Source: Rhynchopus euleeides
Taxonomy: Eukaryota > Euglenozoa > Diplonemea > Diplonemida > Diplonemidae
NCBI GenBank assembly: GCA_963210315.1
Contig: OY723257.1
Location: forward strand, 558,001-622,000
Direction: 5' to 3'
Length of the DNA stretch: 64,000 bases
A program made the translations under genes and the position numbers. Below, one piece after another: positions 22,139-31,899 of this stretch. Position 1 is the stretch's first letter. Each line of letters opens with the position of its first letter. The notes below the pieces were generated by a model. It did not search any database, was not told the DNA's origin, and was given only the letters and a program-made list of their open reading frames with translations.

Positions 22139-23536
22139 TCAGAAACCCCCCAGCTGCTCCAAGAGCTGCGCATCGAGGTCGTCTGCCGGCGGCGGTGCCG
22201 GGTGGTTCCGGCGCCGCTTCGCTGGAGCACCCCTGTCCACCCTCTCCTCCCCACCCTTGCGCGCAGGGCGCCCCCCCGCCGCACGGGGGAGCCCCCGCGT
22301 GGGATCGATACCCCGCTTCCCAGCCGCACGCTGCGGGAGCAGCGCAACCACCACCGTCGGCACACCACTAGCTGCGGCGGCGGAGGGCGCAGGGGCATCC
22401 GGGTTGGCGCCACCGCCACCACCACCACCCACCCCTCCTCCTGCCTCTTCCCCCCCCGCGGCAGCTGGGCGAAGCACGCCGGGTGCAAGGCATGCAGGAA
22501 GAATGGCGCTGCTGCCCGGCTGACTCGGGGCAGCGCAGAGGGAAGCCACCACAGAGGGATCGCAGAGCTGCCGCGCAACCTCATCGCGTTTGGCACCGCT
22601 GGGGCACACCAGGGACACGACCTGCGCCGTGCCGCAGCCGTGCGCATGCAGGGCGTCTGCGCAGAGAGCCGCGCGCTCCCCGGAGGGGAGCGTGGCGCAG
22701 CACACCGCAGCAGCCGCCCCCCCCGACACACCTCCCACCGGCACCGGCAGCAGCTTCGAAGGGGCTGTCGCGGGTGACGCGCGCAGCGCGGCGCCTGCGC
22801 GCTGCAGCGCCGCCGCCGCCTCCTCGCCGGAGGGAAAGCCAAACCCGTGGTATGCCAGCAGCACATCCTGCGGGCGGGGCTTCGGTGCGGGAGGGGGTGC
22901 GGTGGAGGAGGGGGTGGTGGTGTCGGCGGCAGCCACGCCCCTCCCATTCCCCTCGCCGTACGCCAGCTGCAGGAGGCTGTGGAGGCGGGTGCGGCGCTGC
23001 CACTCTGAGTAGCGCAGGGCGCGTGGCGCGGCGTGGGGGTGCTGCGAAGCGGCGAACGCCGCGCCGCGCGCGGCGAGGTCAGACGAGGCTGTGCTGAGGG
23101 CGTGGGGGCGGGTTGACCCCTCGGGTGACTCGCGGGGTGGCGTGGGGGCGGGGGCGGCCTCCCAGGGCAGCGCCTGCAGCACGGTCGCCACGTCGGCGGC
23201 ACTGCCAAGGGTGGCGAAGGCGTGCCCTCCGTGCGACGTGTCTACAAGGTTGAGGGATGCGACGCGCACCTCCCCCAAGGCCTGTTCGACGTAGCGCCTG
23301 TCGTATGCCGGCTCCAGGTAGACACAGAGTGGGGGTGTGTCCGGAGCGGAGTGGAGGGCGTCCCCCGAGCTCACCCCGGGCGTTGCGAACACCTGGGAGT
23401 GCATCGAGGTGGCTTGGGACTCATTCAGGTGACCCGTCGCACGGAGCCCCTCCAACGTGGCTGAGAAACCCTCGTGGGTCAATGCGTCACACACAGGGTT
23501 TGCGTCATCTGTGCCAGGGGGCACGGCATCGCACAT
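22139..23536 (-). CDS. Hypothetical protein, weakly RRM-like N-terminal part
   Basis: A single 465-residue frame. Residues about 70-125 contain a hydrophobic strand (CVYLEPAYD), a helix-like segment and an RNP1-like strand followed by a helix (HAFATLGSAADVATVLQAL). This is reminiscent of an RNA-recognition motif but too divergent to be sure. The rest is Ala/Pro/Gly-rich with a cluster of cysteines and histidines between about 290 and 360 and a basic segment (KRRR) just before an acidic leucine-rich C-terminus. Such short acidic-leucine tails occur in some mRNA-export adaptors, but that is only a resemblance. The start is the first ATG after a 15-base C-run; an upstream exon is possible. Confidence 0.5.
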   Translation of the reverse strand: MCDAVPPGTDDANPVCDALTHEGFSATLEGLRATGHLNESQATSMHSQVFATPGVSSGDALHSAPDTPPLCVYLEPAYDRRYVEQALGEVRVASLNLVDTSHGGHAFATLGSAADVATVLQALPWEAAPAPTPPRESPEGSTRPHALSTASSDLAARGAAFAASQHPHAAPRALRYSEWQRRTRLHSLLQLAYGEGNGRGVAAADTTTPSSTAPPPAPKPRPQDVLLAYHGFGFPSGEEAAAALQRAGAALRASPATAPSKLLPVPVGGVSGGAAAAVCCATLPSGERAALCADALHAHGCGTAQVVSLVCPSGAKRDEVARQLCDPSVVASLCAAPSQPGSSAILPACLAPGVLRPAAAGGEEAGGGVGGGGGGGANPDAPAPSAAAASGVPTVVVALLPQRAAGKRGIDPTRGLPRAAGGRPARKGGEERVDRGAPAKRRRNHPAPPPADDLDAQLLEQLGGF

Positions 23537-23754
23537 CAGGCTTGTTGTGTAGGGGGGGGGGGGGGGGGGTGGGGTGGGGGGTGGCGTGTGGACAGGGTGA
23601 GCTTACCCCGTGCGCCTATGCCGCCTGGTGTGGGATGGTGAGGGGTGGTGGGGGGGTGTTCGCGGGAAAATGGGGGGGGTGGCGGTTCCCCACAACTAAC
23701 CGATGCAGGGAAGGGAGGGGGGTGATGGGTAAGTTCAAAGACAGATGATGTTCT

Positions 23755-23882
23755 CAGGGGGGGGGGGGGTTTGATCGTCGAGAGTGAATGGAAAAGTAAA
23801 TCTCCCAGCACCTTCTCGCAATGTTAGTCCTTTTTGTAGCCACTACACCAGATATGTTGTACAAGGCAGATCAATGCACAAC
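23755..23882 (+). repeat. Dispersed repeat (TTGATCGTCGAGAG family), copy 1
   Basis: Starts after a G-run with TTTGATCGTCGAGAGTGAAT and ends with AGATCAATGCACAACGGG. A nearly identical direct copy is at 33018-33145, and a short partial copy begins at 37806. Confidence 0.85.
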
Positions 23883-24189
23883 GGGAGGGGGGTGGGGGGA
23901 ATAGCGGGGTTGAACAGCCATTAGGCACCGGAGTGCGTGGGTCATTCGCGTCACACTTCGCGTTCTGAGGCAATCCGGGTATTCCAGTTTTTTTGTGTTG
24001 GTGATGCGGTTATGGTGGTGAGCACACACCGAATGCACGCAGGTCGTATCACTCAAACCTAGAAGAGCGGTGTTGTTACCACACTCCAAAATGGATACGC
24101 AACTATCCAGGAAGGCAGGGATGCAGGAAGTGTCATCAGTGTGGTGACAGGTCTGTGTCACGTATGAAATCTGTTGCCATTCCATTTGC

Positions 24190-24315
24190 GGTGTGGCTGT
24201 CTCAAGGCTGTGCGTTGAGGCCCTGTGAAGTGGCATGGAAAGTGATAATCCTAAAGATTCAGTTGAACAATTTGTCATTCGTTACTTCGCGACTTCGCGA
24301 TTGTAACTTGTAAAA
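24190..24315 (+). repeat. Dispersed repeat R3 (GTTACTTCGCGACTTCGC), copy 1
   Basis: The order is GGCTGTCTCAAGGCTGTG, GAGGCCCTGTGAAGTGGCAT, a spacer, then GTTACTTCGCGACTTCGCGA ending in TGTAACTTGTAAAAA. The GTTAC/GTAAC ends can pair. Fuller copies are at 47826-47945 and 49950-50070; the last part alone occurs at 8878-8920. Confidence 0.8.
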
Positions 24316-24913
24316 AAGCAGACTTTGCACCATACGATAGCTGGCAGCATGTCCAAAAGGGGATGAAGTAACAGGGTGTGGAATATGCCTTGTGGCGGGC
24401 ATCAGCATCTGCTGACAACCCCCCTTTCTTCTTCTTGGCATTCGTGGCAGGCAGGCAAGACCTGCTCACGCTTTCTTTCGCTTTTCTTCTTCGGGCCCAA
24501 AACTGTCCTCTGCCAGGGCTAACGGAAACGGCTCCTCTGGGTGTAAATGGGCCATTTGGGGCTGTTAGGTCCGATTGGTGGGTGTTAGGGTTAGGGTTAG
24601 GGGTAGGAAGTTCAAGACAAAGGCCAGGTTATTTTGAATGAATTTGGTCGTCCCTCTGTCGGCCCCAAGAGGCCGCTAAGAGGTCGCTGTTCCGGGTTGT
24701 TTTGGCCGCACAGTTAACACACATACACATGCAGGGCGGTATTAGACGCCCTCACGACAAGAAGGATACGGGAGTAACGGAGAGCTGGAGAGCGCAGCGG
24801 TGTTGTGGTGCATCACACACACAAGACACCGCGTTTCAGTTTCAGACAGGCCGTCCTGTTCCGGAGGCCTGTTTTTTTGCTATTCTCGACTTGTCAATAA
24901 GAATGTTGCTTCA

Positions 24914-25021
24914 GGGGGTCTTCGGTGGCCGTTATCCTCCGTCAATCTCCGTCAGTTTTCAGCTAATTCAACAGGGAATTCACCAAAACGCACTGACGGT
25001 CACTCCGCAGTGAAGACCCCC
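24914..25021. mobile_element. MITE family 2, copy 3
   Basis: Ends GGGGGTCTTCG and GAAGACCCCC, flanked on both sides by TCA. The right TCA is immediately followed by copy 4, so the two copies sit head to tail sharing that trinucleotide. Confidence 0.85.
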
Positions 25022-25024
25022 TCA

Positions 25025-25128
25025 GGGGGTCTTCGCTACGGGGTGATCGTCAGTGCATTTTCGGTACATTTCCGAAGGAAACTCAGGTGCAAACTGACGA
25101 AGAATAACAAAGCATGACGACCAGCAAT
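25025..25128. mobile_element. MITE family 2, copy 4, right end eroded
   Basis: The left end and interior match the copy at 21539 closely, including CGGGGTGATCGTCAGTGCAT. The right end reads CAGCAATGTTGG where CAGCGAAGACCCCC is expected. Confidence 0.8.
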
Positions 25129-26018
25129 GTTGGTTGAATGGGCCGGCGTCGAACAGAACTTACAGGAAAAGGCCGCTTCATAAGTATCAGACCACTTTCC
25201 AGTTCATGCCCTACGTCACCCCACATGTGTGATCTCTTCTCGAAAAAAGGATCTGGAGTACGTCATGTGTTTGTTTGTGAACAAGGGGGGGGGGTGTTCT
25301 GCAGAAGAAAGGTGGATGGACTGACAAGGCAGAGAAGCGAATGATGCAATGCGAGAAACAGGCCCACATTGCTGCCGATTCCTTTTTAGGTCTAACACAC
25401 TGGGTGATTTGCTCACAAGAACCTTCACAATGGAAAGGGTGCCGGCTATCGTTTGCTTTGTTTGAAAGTTTCTGATCACCTGCACACGCTGGGGCGTGGA
25501 GTGTAGATGAGCAAAACATTGCTCCCGCTGCAACCTTTTTCGATCTGGACCTTTCGTGAGCACGGTGCGTTTGTCACTAAAAATGTCGTTGACAGCGGTT
25601 GGGTGACAACCTGCCGTTCTTTACAATATACCCGCGCGCAGACGCACCAACCCCCAGCAGGCGAATGTGCAGTTTGCTGACCCGGGTTCGGCGCACAAAC
25701 AACTTGACAACGCACCGCGGGCACATCCCTGTCCCGACGGCAGTGACCTGCACAGCACCACCAGAAGGGCTGCTGCCTGTGCTTTTTTTTGCTTCTTCGG
25801 GCATCGGCGGATGTCCGTCTGGTAGGGGCACCGTACCTTTTCAGGAATCCCGGAACCTCCACCCGGACCCCTCTGTGCCACGGCACAGCAGGACCTGCAA
25901 GCCGGGCAACTGAAACCCCGCAGCAGAGCCAGTCCCCGGGACACATGCTCGAAGCCGCATCAGCGCCACTCCGCTCGTTCTGCTTAGGAATATTTATTCG
26001 CCATGACCTTCTCCTCCA

Positions 26019-27503
26019 CTACCTGTGGTGCGCTGACGCTTCCACACCGGACCGCCGCCAACCCACGACAGCGGTCTCTCCTTTCGAAGCCCCTTTTGTC
26101 CCCGACTTATCGCTGGAACCAGACCTGCGCCGCCTCCGCCTCTTCGCCCCACGGCACGCCTCGTACGGCATGTCCGGGATGTAGTCAGCGTGGAACTTCC
26201 CCATGAGCGCTGGCCTCCTGCATGATGTGTACTGGTGGACGATTGCATACGGAGTCCGCGATGTGTTAGCCGCTGCGCCGCTCTGGGTGTACCGAGGGTT
26301 GACCCAGTTCCCATGGTAGGTGCAGGCTTCTGCATATGGCGCTGGCCGCACATCGATCCCGATAGGCTCGCTGTACATCCTCCGGTTGGGCCTCATGTGC
26401 AGCACATAGTTGTGGTTGGCCTGATCCAGCGCCGCACGCACCCCCGTGATGGAGCAGTCTACCAGATACTCCTTCGCGATCTCCACCAGCATCAGCTCTG
26501 TGTAGCGCAGCATGCCTGACACTGTGCCCAAGGTCACCCCTGCACAGGACACAGGCTTATACCGCAGGCGGGGAAGGACCCCCTTTGGATAGCACCCCAT
26601 CCACCTCCTGTTGTAGACTTCGTTGGTGAAGGTCCACCTGGGGAATTCAAGGGTGAACCGCACGACAGGGTTTGCAGGCTCGCTCGGGATGACGCATCCG
26701 TCGAATGGGTTTGCCTGGAACCCCACATCGGTGAAGTCGGAGAAGAGGACACGGTTCGTCCGCCTGGCAGCCCCACGGAGGTAGTCCCGGAAGAGGGAGA
26801 AGCGGAAGTTGTTCGCGGCGTTGCGGATCAGGGTGAGGTTCGCCCAGCGCATCCCCGGAAACCGCTCCTCCCAGTCCAGTGGGATGATCTCCACGAAGCG
26901 CTCAAACTCCCGGATCTCGCTCGCCGTCTGCAGGACATCGACACGCCCCTTCTTCTTCCGCTTCCCTCCAGAACCCTTCCCCCCCAGCAGAGCCGTGTGG
27001 TACTCCGCCCTCTCTGCGATCATCTGACGCACCTTCTCCGCAGTCCCGGCATCCGCAAACACGACGAGCCGCGTGGAAACGCCGTTCCCCGCCATGCGGT
27101 GCCGGAAAAGGGACATGATGAACACCAGAGCCCAGTTCAGCGCCTTCCCCCCTCCGCTACGCCCCTTCGCCACATAGAACCCTGGGGAGGCATACATGCA
27201 CGTCAGCACCACGTCTTGCCGCTTCGACACCTTGTCCTGCAGTGCTGATGTGAGCTCTCGCGCCGCCGCTGCCTGGTGCGCAACCTGGCGAGGAGATTCA
27301 ACCGGCTTGCTTGTTGGTGGCTCTGAAGGCAGCTCATCTGCCGCATCTCGCAGCTTCTCTGCATGTGGGAGTTTCAGGCGACGCTGATCAGCGGTGTGCC
27401 GGATGCTGGCACCCAGCTCCTGCGTGGTCTCAATCCCGAGGCGGAAGGTCAGCGTTGCAAAGCCAGAGAGGAGCGCGAGAAGCGTGAGCCGAAGGAGCTT
27501 CAT
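26019..27503 (-). CDS. Type II membrane glycosyltransferase-like protein, copy 1
   Basis: 494 residues. Residues 1-25 form an uncleaved-signal-type hydrophobic anchor (LLALLSGFATLTF) preceded by K and R, predicting a Golgi/ER lumenal protein. The folded part begins near residue 97 with a strand (DVVLTCMYASPGFY). It has a nucleotide-sugar-transferase-like acidic motif at residues 253-259 (LFSDFTD, followed by GFQANPF), and then a conserved CAGVTLGTVSGMLRY loop at 320-334. The motif order resembles GT-A-type transferases in which the aspartates bind metal and sugar nucleotide; acceptor and donor are unknown. A lysine-rich insert lies at 180-187. The C-terminal ~45 residues differ completely from the second copy (57445-58905) and run through the core motif GTGTGGAAGCGTCAGCGC (read as VEASA), so this end has probably been replaced. 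No introns seen. Confidence 0.65.
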   Translation of the reverse strand: MKLLRLTLLALLSGFATLTFRLGIETTQELGASIRHTADQRRLKLPHAEKLRDAADELPSEPPTSKPVESPRQVAHQAAAARELTSALQDKVSKRQDVVLTCMYASPGFYVAKGRSGGGKALNWALVFIMSLFRHRMAGNGVSTRLVVFADAGTAEKVRQMIAERAEYHTALLGGKGSGGKRKKKGRVDVLQTASEIREFERFVEIIPLDWEERFPGMRWANLTLIRNAANNFRFSLFRDYLRGAARRTNRVLFSDFTDVGFQANPFDGCVIPSEPANPVVRFTLEFPRWTFTNEVYNRRWMGCYPKGVLPRLRYKPVSCAGVTLGTVSGMLRYTELMLVEIAKEYLVDCSITGVRAALDQANHNYVLHMRPNRRMYSEPIGIDVRPAPYAEACTYHGNWVNPRYTQSGAAANTSRTPYAIVHQYTSCRRPALMGKFHADYIPDMPYEACRGAKRRRRRRSGSSDKSGTKGASKGETAVVGWRRSGVEASAHHR

Positions 27504-27879
27504 CTGATCTCGAAGAGGCGAAGAATGAGTCGAGTTAGTGAAGGGGAGGAGGGGGGAAGGGTTTGCCCTGAATCCGCTAAAGGGAGAGCGGAGCGAGCAA
27601 ATGCGCTGAAGCAGGAAAAAAAAGGGGGGGGGGGCGCGGGAGGGAGTGGGGGGAGGAAGAGAGAGAGAGGGGGGGAAAGACAGAGAGATGGTGTCAACGC
27701 GAGGTTATAAAACTTCACCCCCTTCACTCTCTCGATGCAGGTGTGGGCTGTGATGTGTTGGAGCGAGGCCTTGAGGGTCGGGCAGAAAAAAGTGGGGGGG
27801 AAGGGGAAGGGGCAAGGGGTTGTGTGTAAGGTGGGGGGGGGGGTCCTCTTGCCTGGAGACAGAGGGGGGAGGGAGGAGG

Positions 27880-28017
27880 GGAGGGGGGAGGGCGGAGAGG
27901 GAGAGAGAGAGAGCACGGGCGGTGCAGAGGCGGGGTGTGGTGTGTGTCACCGCCTCCCCCCGCCCTCTCCGCCCTTCTCACCAGAGCCTCCTGTGTTGTG
28001 GCGGGGGTGTAGTGAAA
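27880..28017. repeat. Left flank of the YR-element insertion, duplicated at 36590-36728
   Basis: GAGAGAGAGCACGGGCG through GGCGGGGGTGTAGTGAAA is nearly identical to 36605-36728. At 36728 the matching sequence continues without interruption into the right-flank homologue. Confidence 0.85.
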
Positions 28018-28060
28018 GTGTCACTGCGCTTTGTTCGGCACTTTTTGCTTTGGTTTCTTT

Positions 28061-28082
28061 TTTGCGTTGACGCTTCCACACT
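28061..28082. repeat. 22-bp core direct repeat, element 3' side
   Basis: Identical over 22 bp to 32265-32286 in the same orientation, 4204 bp apart. A near-identical core (one base shorter) joins the two outer flanks at 13.26 kb. Confidence 0.9.
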
Positions 28083-28084
28083 AC

Positions 28085-29947
28085 CCTCGTCCGAGGGGCG
28101 CTGTTGTGGAAGACAGCGGTCTGGTTTGCTGCATTTGGTCTAAGGGTGACATCGAGTGGGATCGGCGCCGGATGGACGGCCCCTCTCGTATAGCAGTCCG
28201 CGCGTTGCTCTGTCGTCGGGACCCACACCGCATCCAGCGTGAGATTCTTAGCCGTCGCAGTGTTCACGATGTGTTGTAGCAGGATATTTCCCCGAAAGTT
28301 GCTGCAGTGTCCCTTTACGAGGCAGTGCACCAGCGGCAGGTTGTCGATGTAGCAGCGCGCTGTGCACCCACTCGCGATGATGAGTCTGAGTCCCTGTAGG
28401 GCAGCGTAAGCCTCCTTCAGGAAGATGTGCGCCCCGCGTTCCTGCTCGGAGAACACTCCCTGCGACACCCTCTCTGACGTCCCCTCGATCGCGATCGCCG
28501 CCCACGCTGTGCTCGACGCGTCGCTCCAGACCGAGGCGCCTCGTGTGTGTGGCACACATGTCAGCCAGCTATTCTGTTCGAGGAAGGACATTCGCAGGCG
28601 CAGCTCGTGCCGCACCGAGGGTGGTACCACCGCCTTTAAGTCCCACTTTCCCTTATCTTCCAGCGTTGTCCGGGCAATCCTCCTGATGTAGGACAGCATC
28701 GCTGGCGCGAAACAGAGCGGGCTGCGCGTCACGTAACTCTGCCACACCACACTACCGAAAATCTTGAAGGCGCGCCTCGGCGTTACGTCTCCTGCGATCA
28801 TCTCGGCCAGCTCCAAACGATCGGCCAGCTTCTTCACCCACGCCGGGTCCATCCTCAATGAGTGGGTCAGCAGATCAAAGTCAATCCCGAACGCCACGAA
28901 ACGCTGCGTCGGGGCGCCGCAGTGTCGTCCATGTTCAGCTCCACGTTGCATGCTTTGCACCGCCCCAGGAGGTCCCGATACCGCTGATCTGCCTCTGCGT
29001 GGCTCGACGCTACGATGCAAAAATTGTCGATCCACACCTCGCCGTGCGGCTGCGGGAGAAGCACCCGCGCGCTCCTGTGCGCAATAGCTGGGGAGTACGG
29101 CCAACCCATGCACAGTACCTGCAGGCGAGCGTCGACGAAATCGTTCCGCTTGCCACCGATACGCACCCCGAAGAACTTCTGTATATCCTCCGCCACCGGG
29201 AACTGGTAGAACCAGCTGCGCGCATCGGCCAATACAACCCAGTCAGCGTTAGCCAGCCTCTGCGCCACTCTCGTGATGGAATTTAGACTATGTCGGGCGG
29301 GGGCTTCATCGCCTTGTTCAGCGTCCTGGCGTCCACTATAAACCTGAGGCCACCGCTCTTTTTGGCCACGGTGTAGGCCGGGTGGATCAGCGTTGATTCT
29401 TCTTGCACCAAGACCCCGTAGTCCTCCAGCTGCCCGAGGTGCTGGAGCATGTGTCTGGACACCTTTCGCTTCTCCCTCGCGAACGCCCCTTCACGCCCCG
29501 CCAGCAGTGCCTCGCGGAACACCGCCGTGTCCGTTATCATGTCGATGACCCCGTCCAGCTCCCCGTCCGTGTCGAGTTGTCTCAATGCACCGATGTCCAG
29601 TCGTGGAGTCCCGCTGGGGGCGAGCTTCTGATGTTGTCCCGTGTCTCCCTGCTCGTGTGGTCGAACAGTCGTATCCCCCAGAGGCACTCCGATCTCTTCT
29701 CCGTATATGTGTTCCACTGCCGGCCCGTAGTCCGCGTCCTCCTGTCCGCTGCTCCAGTTTTCGTTGCCCCAGTCTCCCTCCACCGTCTTGCGCTGTGGCA
29801 CCCGTGGTGGTGAAAGACGCCCTCGCTCGTCGTCGTACATCGGGGCTGCGGCTAGAAGCCGCCTCATCTTCTTTTGCATAGGAGGGAAATGGGATGCCAC
29901 GATGTCTCCGTCGCGACGCCGCCGCTTTGCCCTGCGCTTTTTAGACC
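28085..29947 (-). pseudogene. Reverse transcriptase-RNase H (pol) of the YR element, frameshifted
   Basis: Three successive frames are needed. The first, ending at 29283, has the RT fingers (HPAYTVAKKSGGLRFIVDAR). The second, 29268-28867, has the A motif (WVVLADARSWFYQF) and the catalytic box region near 29016-29038, which reads W-I-D-N instead of Y-x-D-D. The third, from about 28920 down to 28147, has the connection and RNase H domain, with aspartate in VWSDASS, glutamate in LKEAYAAL, aspartate in CYIDNLP and a final aspartate in QRADC, all four expected acidic residues. Frame changes fall near 29280 and near 28915. The first frame is open back to 30950, overlapping the whole recombinase gene; its ATG overlaps the gag stop (ATGA). 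Confidence 0.8.
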
Positions 29948-30697
29948 TCACCAAGCCAGTCGGCTCGACACTGCCTCGGTCTCTGTGATCCGAATGTTCT
30001 CCGCCGCGTCGATGTAGCGCACCACCCCCTCGATGGTGCTGTGTCGGGACAGCAACCTGATCTCTTCTAGCGGCAGCCCGAGCCTCGCGAGGTGCGTCAG
30101 TGCCCCCCGTCTCAACGAGTGTGGTGTCAGCGTCAGCTTCACCCGCTTCACCGCCGCCGCTATGGATGCATAAGTCACAGTCTGTGGAAACACCTTTTTC
30201 TCTCGCGGACGCGCCGTCGTGCGCAGGTGCTCTGTGAGGAGCTCGTAGTAGCGTCGAGGCATTCGCAACCCTGTCATCCGTCCGACTCTGTATGGATCGG
30301 ACTTCGACTGCGTCCACCGTACTGCCACCTGTCCGTTCCCCATCGGCTTGACATCGTCCCTGTCCAAACGCAGGACATCTGAGCTCCGAGCTGCCCCCGC
30401 CCACGTCAGACTCAGCGCAATCTTCACCACGTCCCTGGGCTCTCGCTGCATGGCTTCCTTTGCCTCCTCTCGCGTTGCGGGCACGGCGTGTTTCTGGGGT
30501 TTCAGTGCCCCTCTCCGCTTTAGCGCTCTCCTGAAGTCCCGCAAAATGCTGCTGTGTTCGAGGTGGATGCCGGCGAGCCTGCGGAGCGCCGCCACCAGGT
30601 TGTTGCTGTACTGCAGCGCCGACTGCACTGACAGCCCCTCCGCCTGGAGGTGTGCCATCCACCGCATCACGCCTTCGTCGTGCGACTCGACACACAC
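29948..30697 (-). CDS. Tyrosine recombinase of the YR element
   Basis: 249 residues from the ATG at 30697. It has a SAM-like core-binding part (residues 1-65) and a catalytic domain with Arg104 (WAGAARSSDVLRL), a lysine in the beta-hairpin (QSKSDPY), His193-x-x-Arg196 (TPHSLRRGAL), His219 (LSRHS) and nucleophile Tyr228 (VVRYIDA). The complete R-K-H-R-H-Y set is present. The frame is also open upstream to about 30900 with protein-like sequence (LSPNYWKTLSRTMERYGDLLEV) but is cut by a TGA at 30709-30707, so the true protein was longer and this copy is truncated or needs read-through. It lies between gag and RT, whereas in described DIRS, PAT and Ngaro elements the recombinase usually follows RNase H. 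Confidence 0.85.
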   Translation of the reverse strand: MCVESHDEGVMRWMAHLQAEGLSVQSALQYSNNLVAALRRLAGIHLEHSSILRDFRRALKRRGALKPQKHAVPATREEAKEAMQREPRDVVKIALSLTWAGAARSSDVLRLDRDDVKPMGNGQVAVRWTQSKSDPYRVGRMTGLRMPRRYYELLTEHLRTTARPREKKVFPQTVTYASIAAAVKRVKLTLTPHSLRRGALTHLARLGLPLEEIRLLSRHSTIEGVVRYIDAAENIRITETEAVSSRLAW

Positions 30698-30946
30698 CTT
30701 CTCCTGTCACACTTCCAGGAGATCCCCGTACCGCTCCATGGTCCGCGACAGTGTTTTCCAGTAGTTTGGGGAGAGTGCGTCTCCCAAGATGCCCCTCAGC
30801 GTCGCTCGCACCACGATGCGCGCCTTCTCGGTCAGTGGGGCTTGTGTTTTCTTCTTGCGTCCCGTGCTTTTGTTGCTCCTTTCTGTCGGTAGTTGGCGGT
30901 GCAGGGTCTGAAGAGGTAGGGTTGGGCGGGCGGGTGTTTGCTTGAG

Positions 30947-31651
30947 TCATTGCTTTGATCTCTTTGACCCGGTGTGCCCCTTCCCCCTTCCCTTCCCCTT
31001 TCCCGACGGTGTGTGATACGGTTCGTAGCGCCAGTCTCGCTGTTGAGGAAAAGCGGCTGAGCGGGACCTCTCCGCTTGCTCCTCCCGCGACGCTGCATCC
31101 ACGGCGTCCTTCACAAATTTGTGGTGTAGAACAGCGGAGATACCCGCGAACCCCGCATCAAAGCATTTCTGCTCGTACACCCCTCGGGCCGTTTTCCCCC
31201 GCACCACCGTCAGCGCCGACAACCTTGCCACTGCGTGGTGCAGGCCCTTGCGGTGAGCCTGGTTTAGCCCGGTGCTGTTGACGAGGAGGAGGATGTTGTC
31301 CAGAGTCTCGAAAGCCCGCTTGAGGTGATCCAGCCAGTCTGCCTTGTTCTCGCTGATCGCGCCGATCGCCGCCTCGTTAAAAGCTGTAGACAGCTTGTTC
31401 CTCACCTCCCTTCTCATATGGGCTAAAGCCATGGTGCCCCACGTTGCGACTACGTGGGGACTGAAAACTGCGGGTAGCTCCTCCTCCTCTGCCTGCAGGC
31501 GGTCACCCATCCCCTTCAAAGCCTTCTCCATGTCGATCACCCTGGCCTCCAGTTTCGTGTTTTGCTTCTTGATGGTGACGAGCTCCGCGAGGACTTGGTC
31601 CAGCTTGTCTGATCCCTCGTGCGCGCTGGCAGACTGCTCCGGTTGGTTCAT
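30947..31651 (-). CDS. Gag-like protein of the YR element
   Basis: 234 residues. Residues 15-60 form a likely coiled coil (DQVLAELVTIKKQNTKLEARV), followed by a helical middle part, and the C-terminus is basic and Gly/Lys-rich (GKGKGRGKGHTGSKRSK). That layout suits an RNA-packaging gag protein, although no zinc knuckle is visible. It is in the same frame as the recombinase, separated by the TGA at 30949-30947. Assignment rests on its place ahead of the recombinase and RT. Confidence 0.6.
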   Translation of the reverse strand: MNQPEQSASAHEGSDKLDQVLAELVTIKKQNTKLEARVIDMEKALKGMGDRLQAEEEELPAVFSPHVVATWGTMALAHMRREVRNKLSTAFNEAAIGAISENKADWLDHLKRAFETLDNILLLVNSTGLNQAHRKGLHHAVARLSALTVVRGKTARGVYEQKCFDAGFAGISAVLHHKFVKDAVDAASREEQAERSRSAAFPQQRDWRYEPYHTPSGKGKGRGKGHTGSKRSKQ

Positions 31652-31899
31652 GTCCCCCTCCTGCTGCGCGTCGTCTTCCCAGTCATCAGGCCTGCATCTT
31701 CCCGTCGTGCGGGGTCTCTCACAGCGCGACCATCACGTGCTACCGATGTGGGTGCCGCACGACAAAGTCGTGCATGAAAAAGCACACGACGGCCGGCACC
31801 GCCGAGCTGTTTATGCAGACGGCGGGGGAGCCCCACTGGATATGTCCGGCGTGCTCCTGGCTGGCCAGCCCCGACGCGTTGCCGGAGGAACACCCTGTA

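Noticed and set aside
22069..23208. 379-codon minus-strand Pro/Arg-rich frame overlapping the RRM-like gene
   Set aside because: Another frame of the same GC-rich DNA with no motif; the 465-codon frame has better amino-acid balance and a sensible start and end.
24581..24606. Interstitial telomere tract of possible chromosome-fusion origin
   Set aside because: Only three TTAGGG-like units; too short to distinguish from chance in DNA rich in such words.
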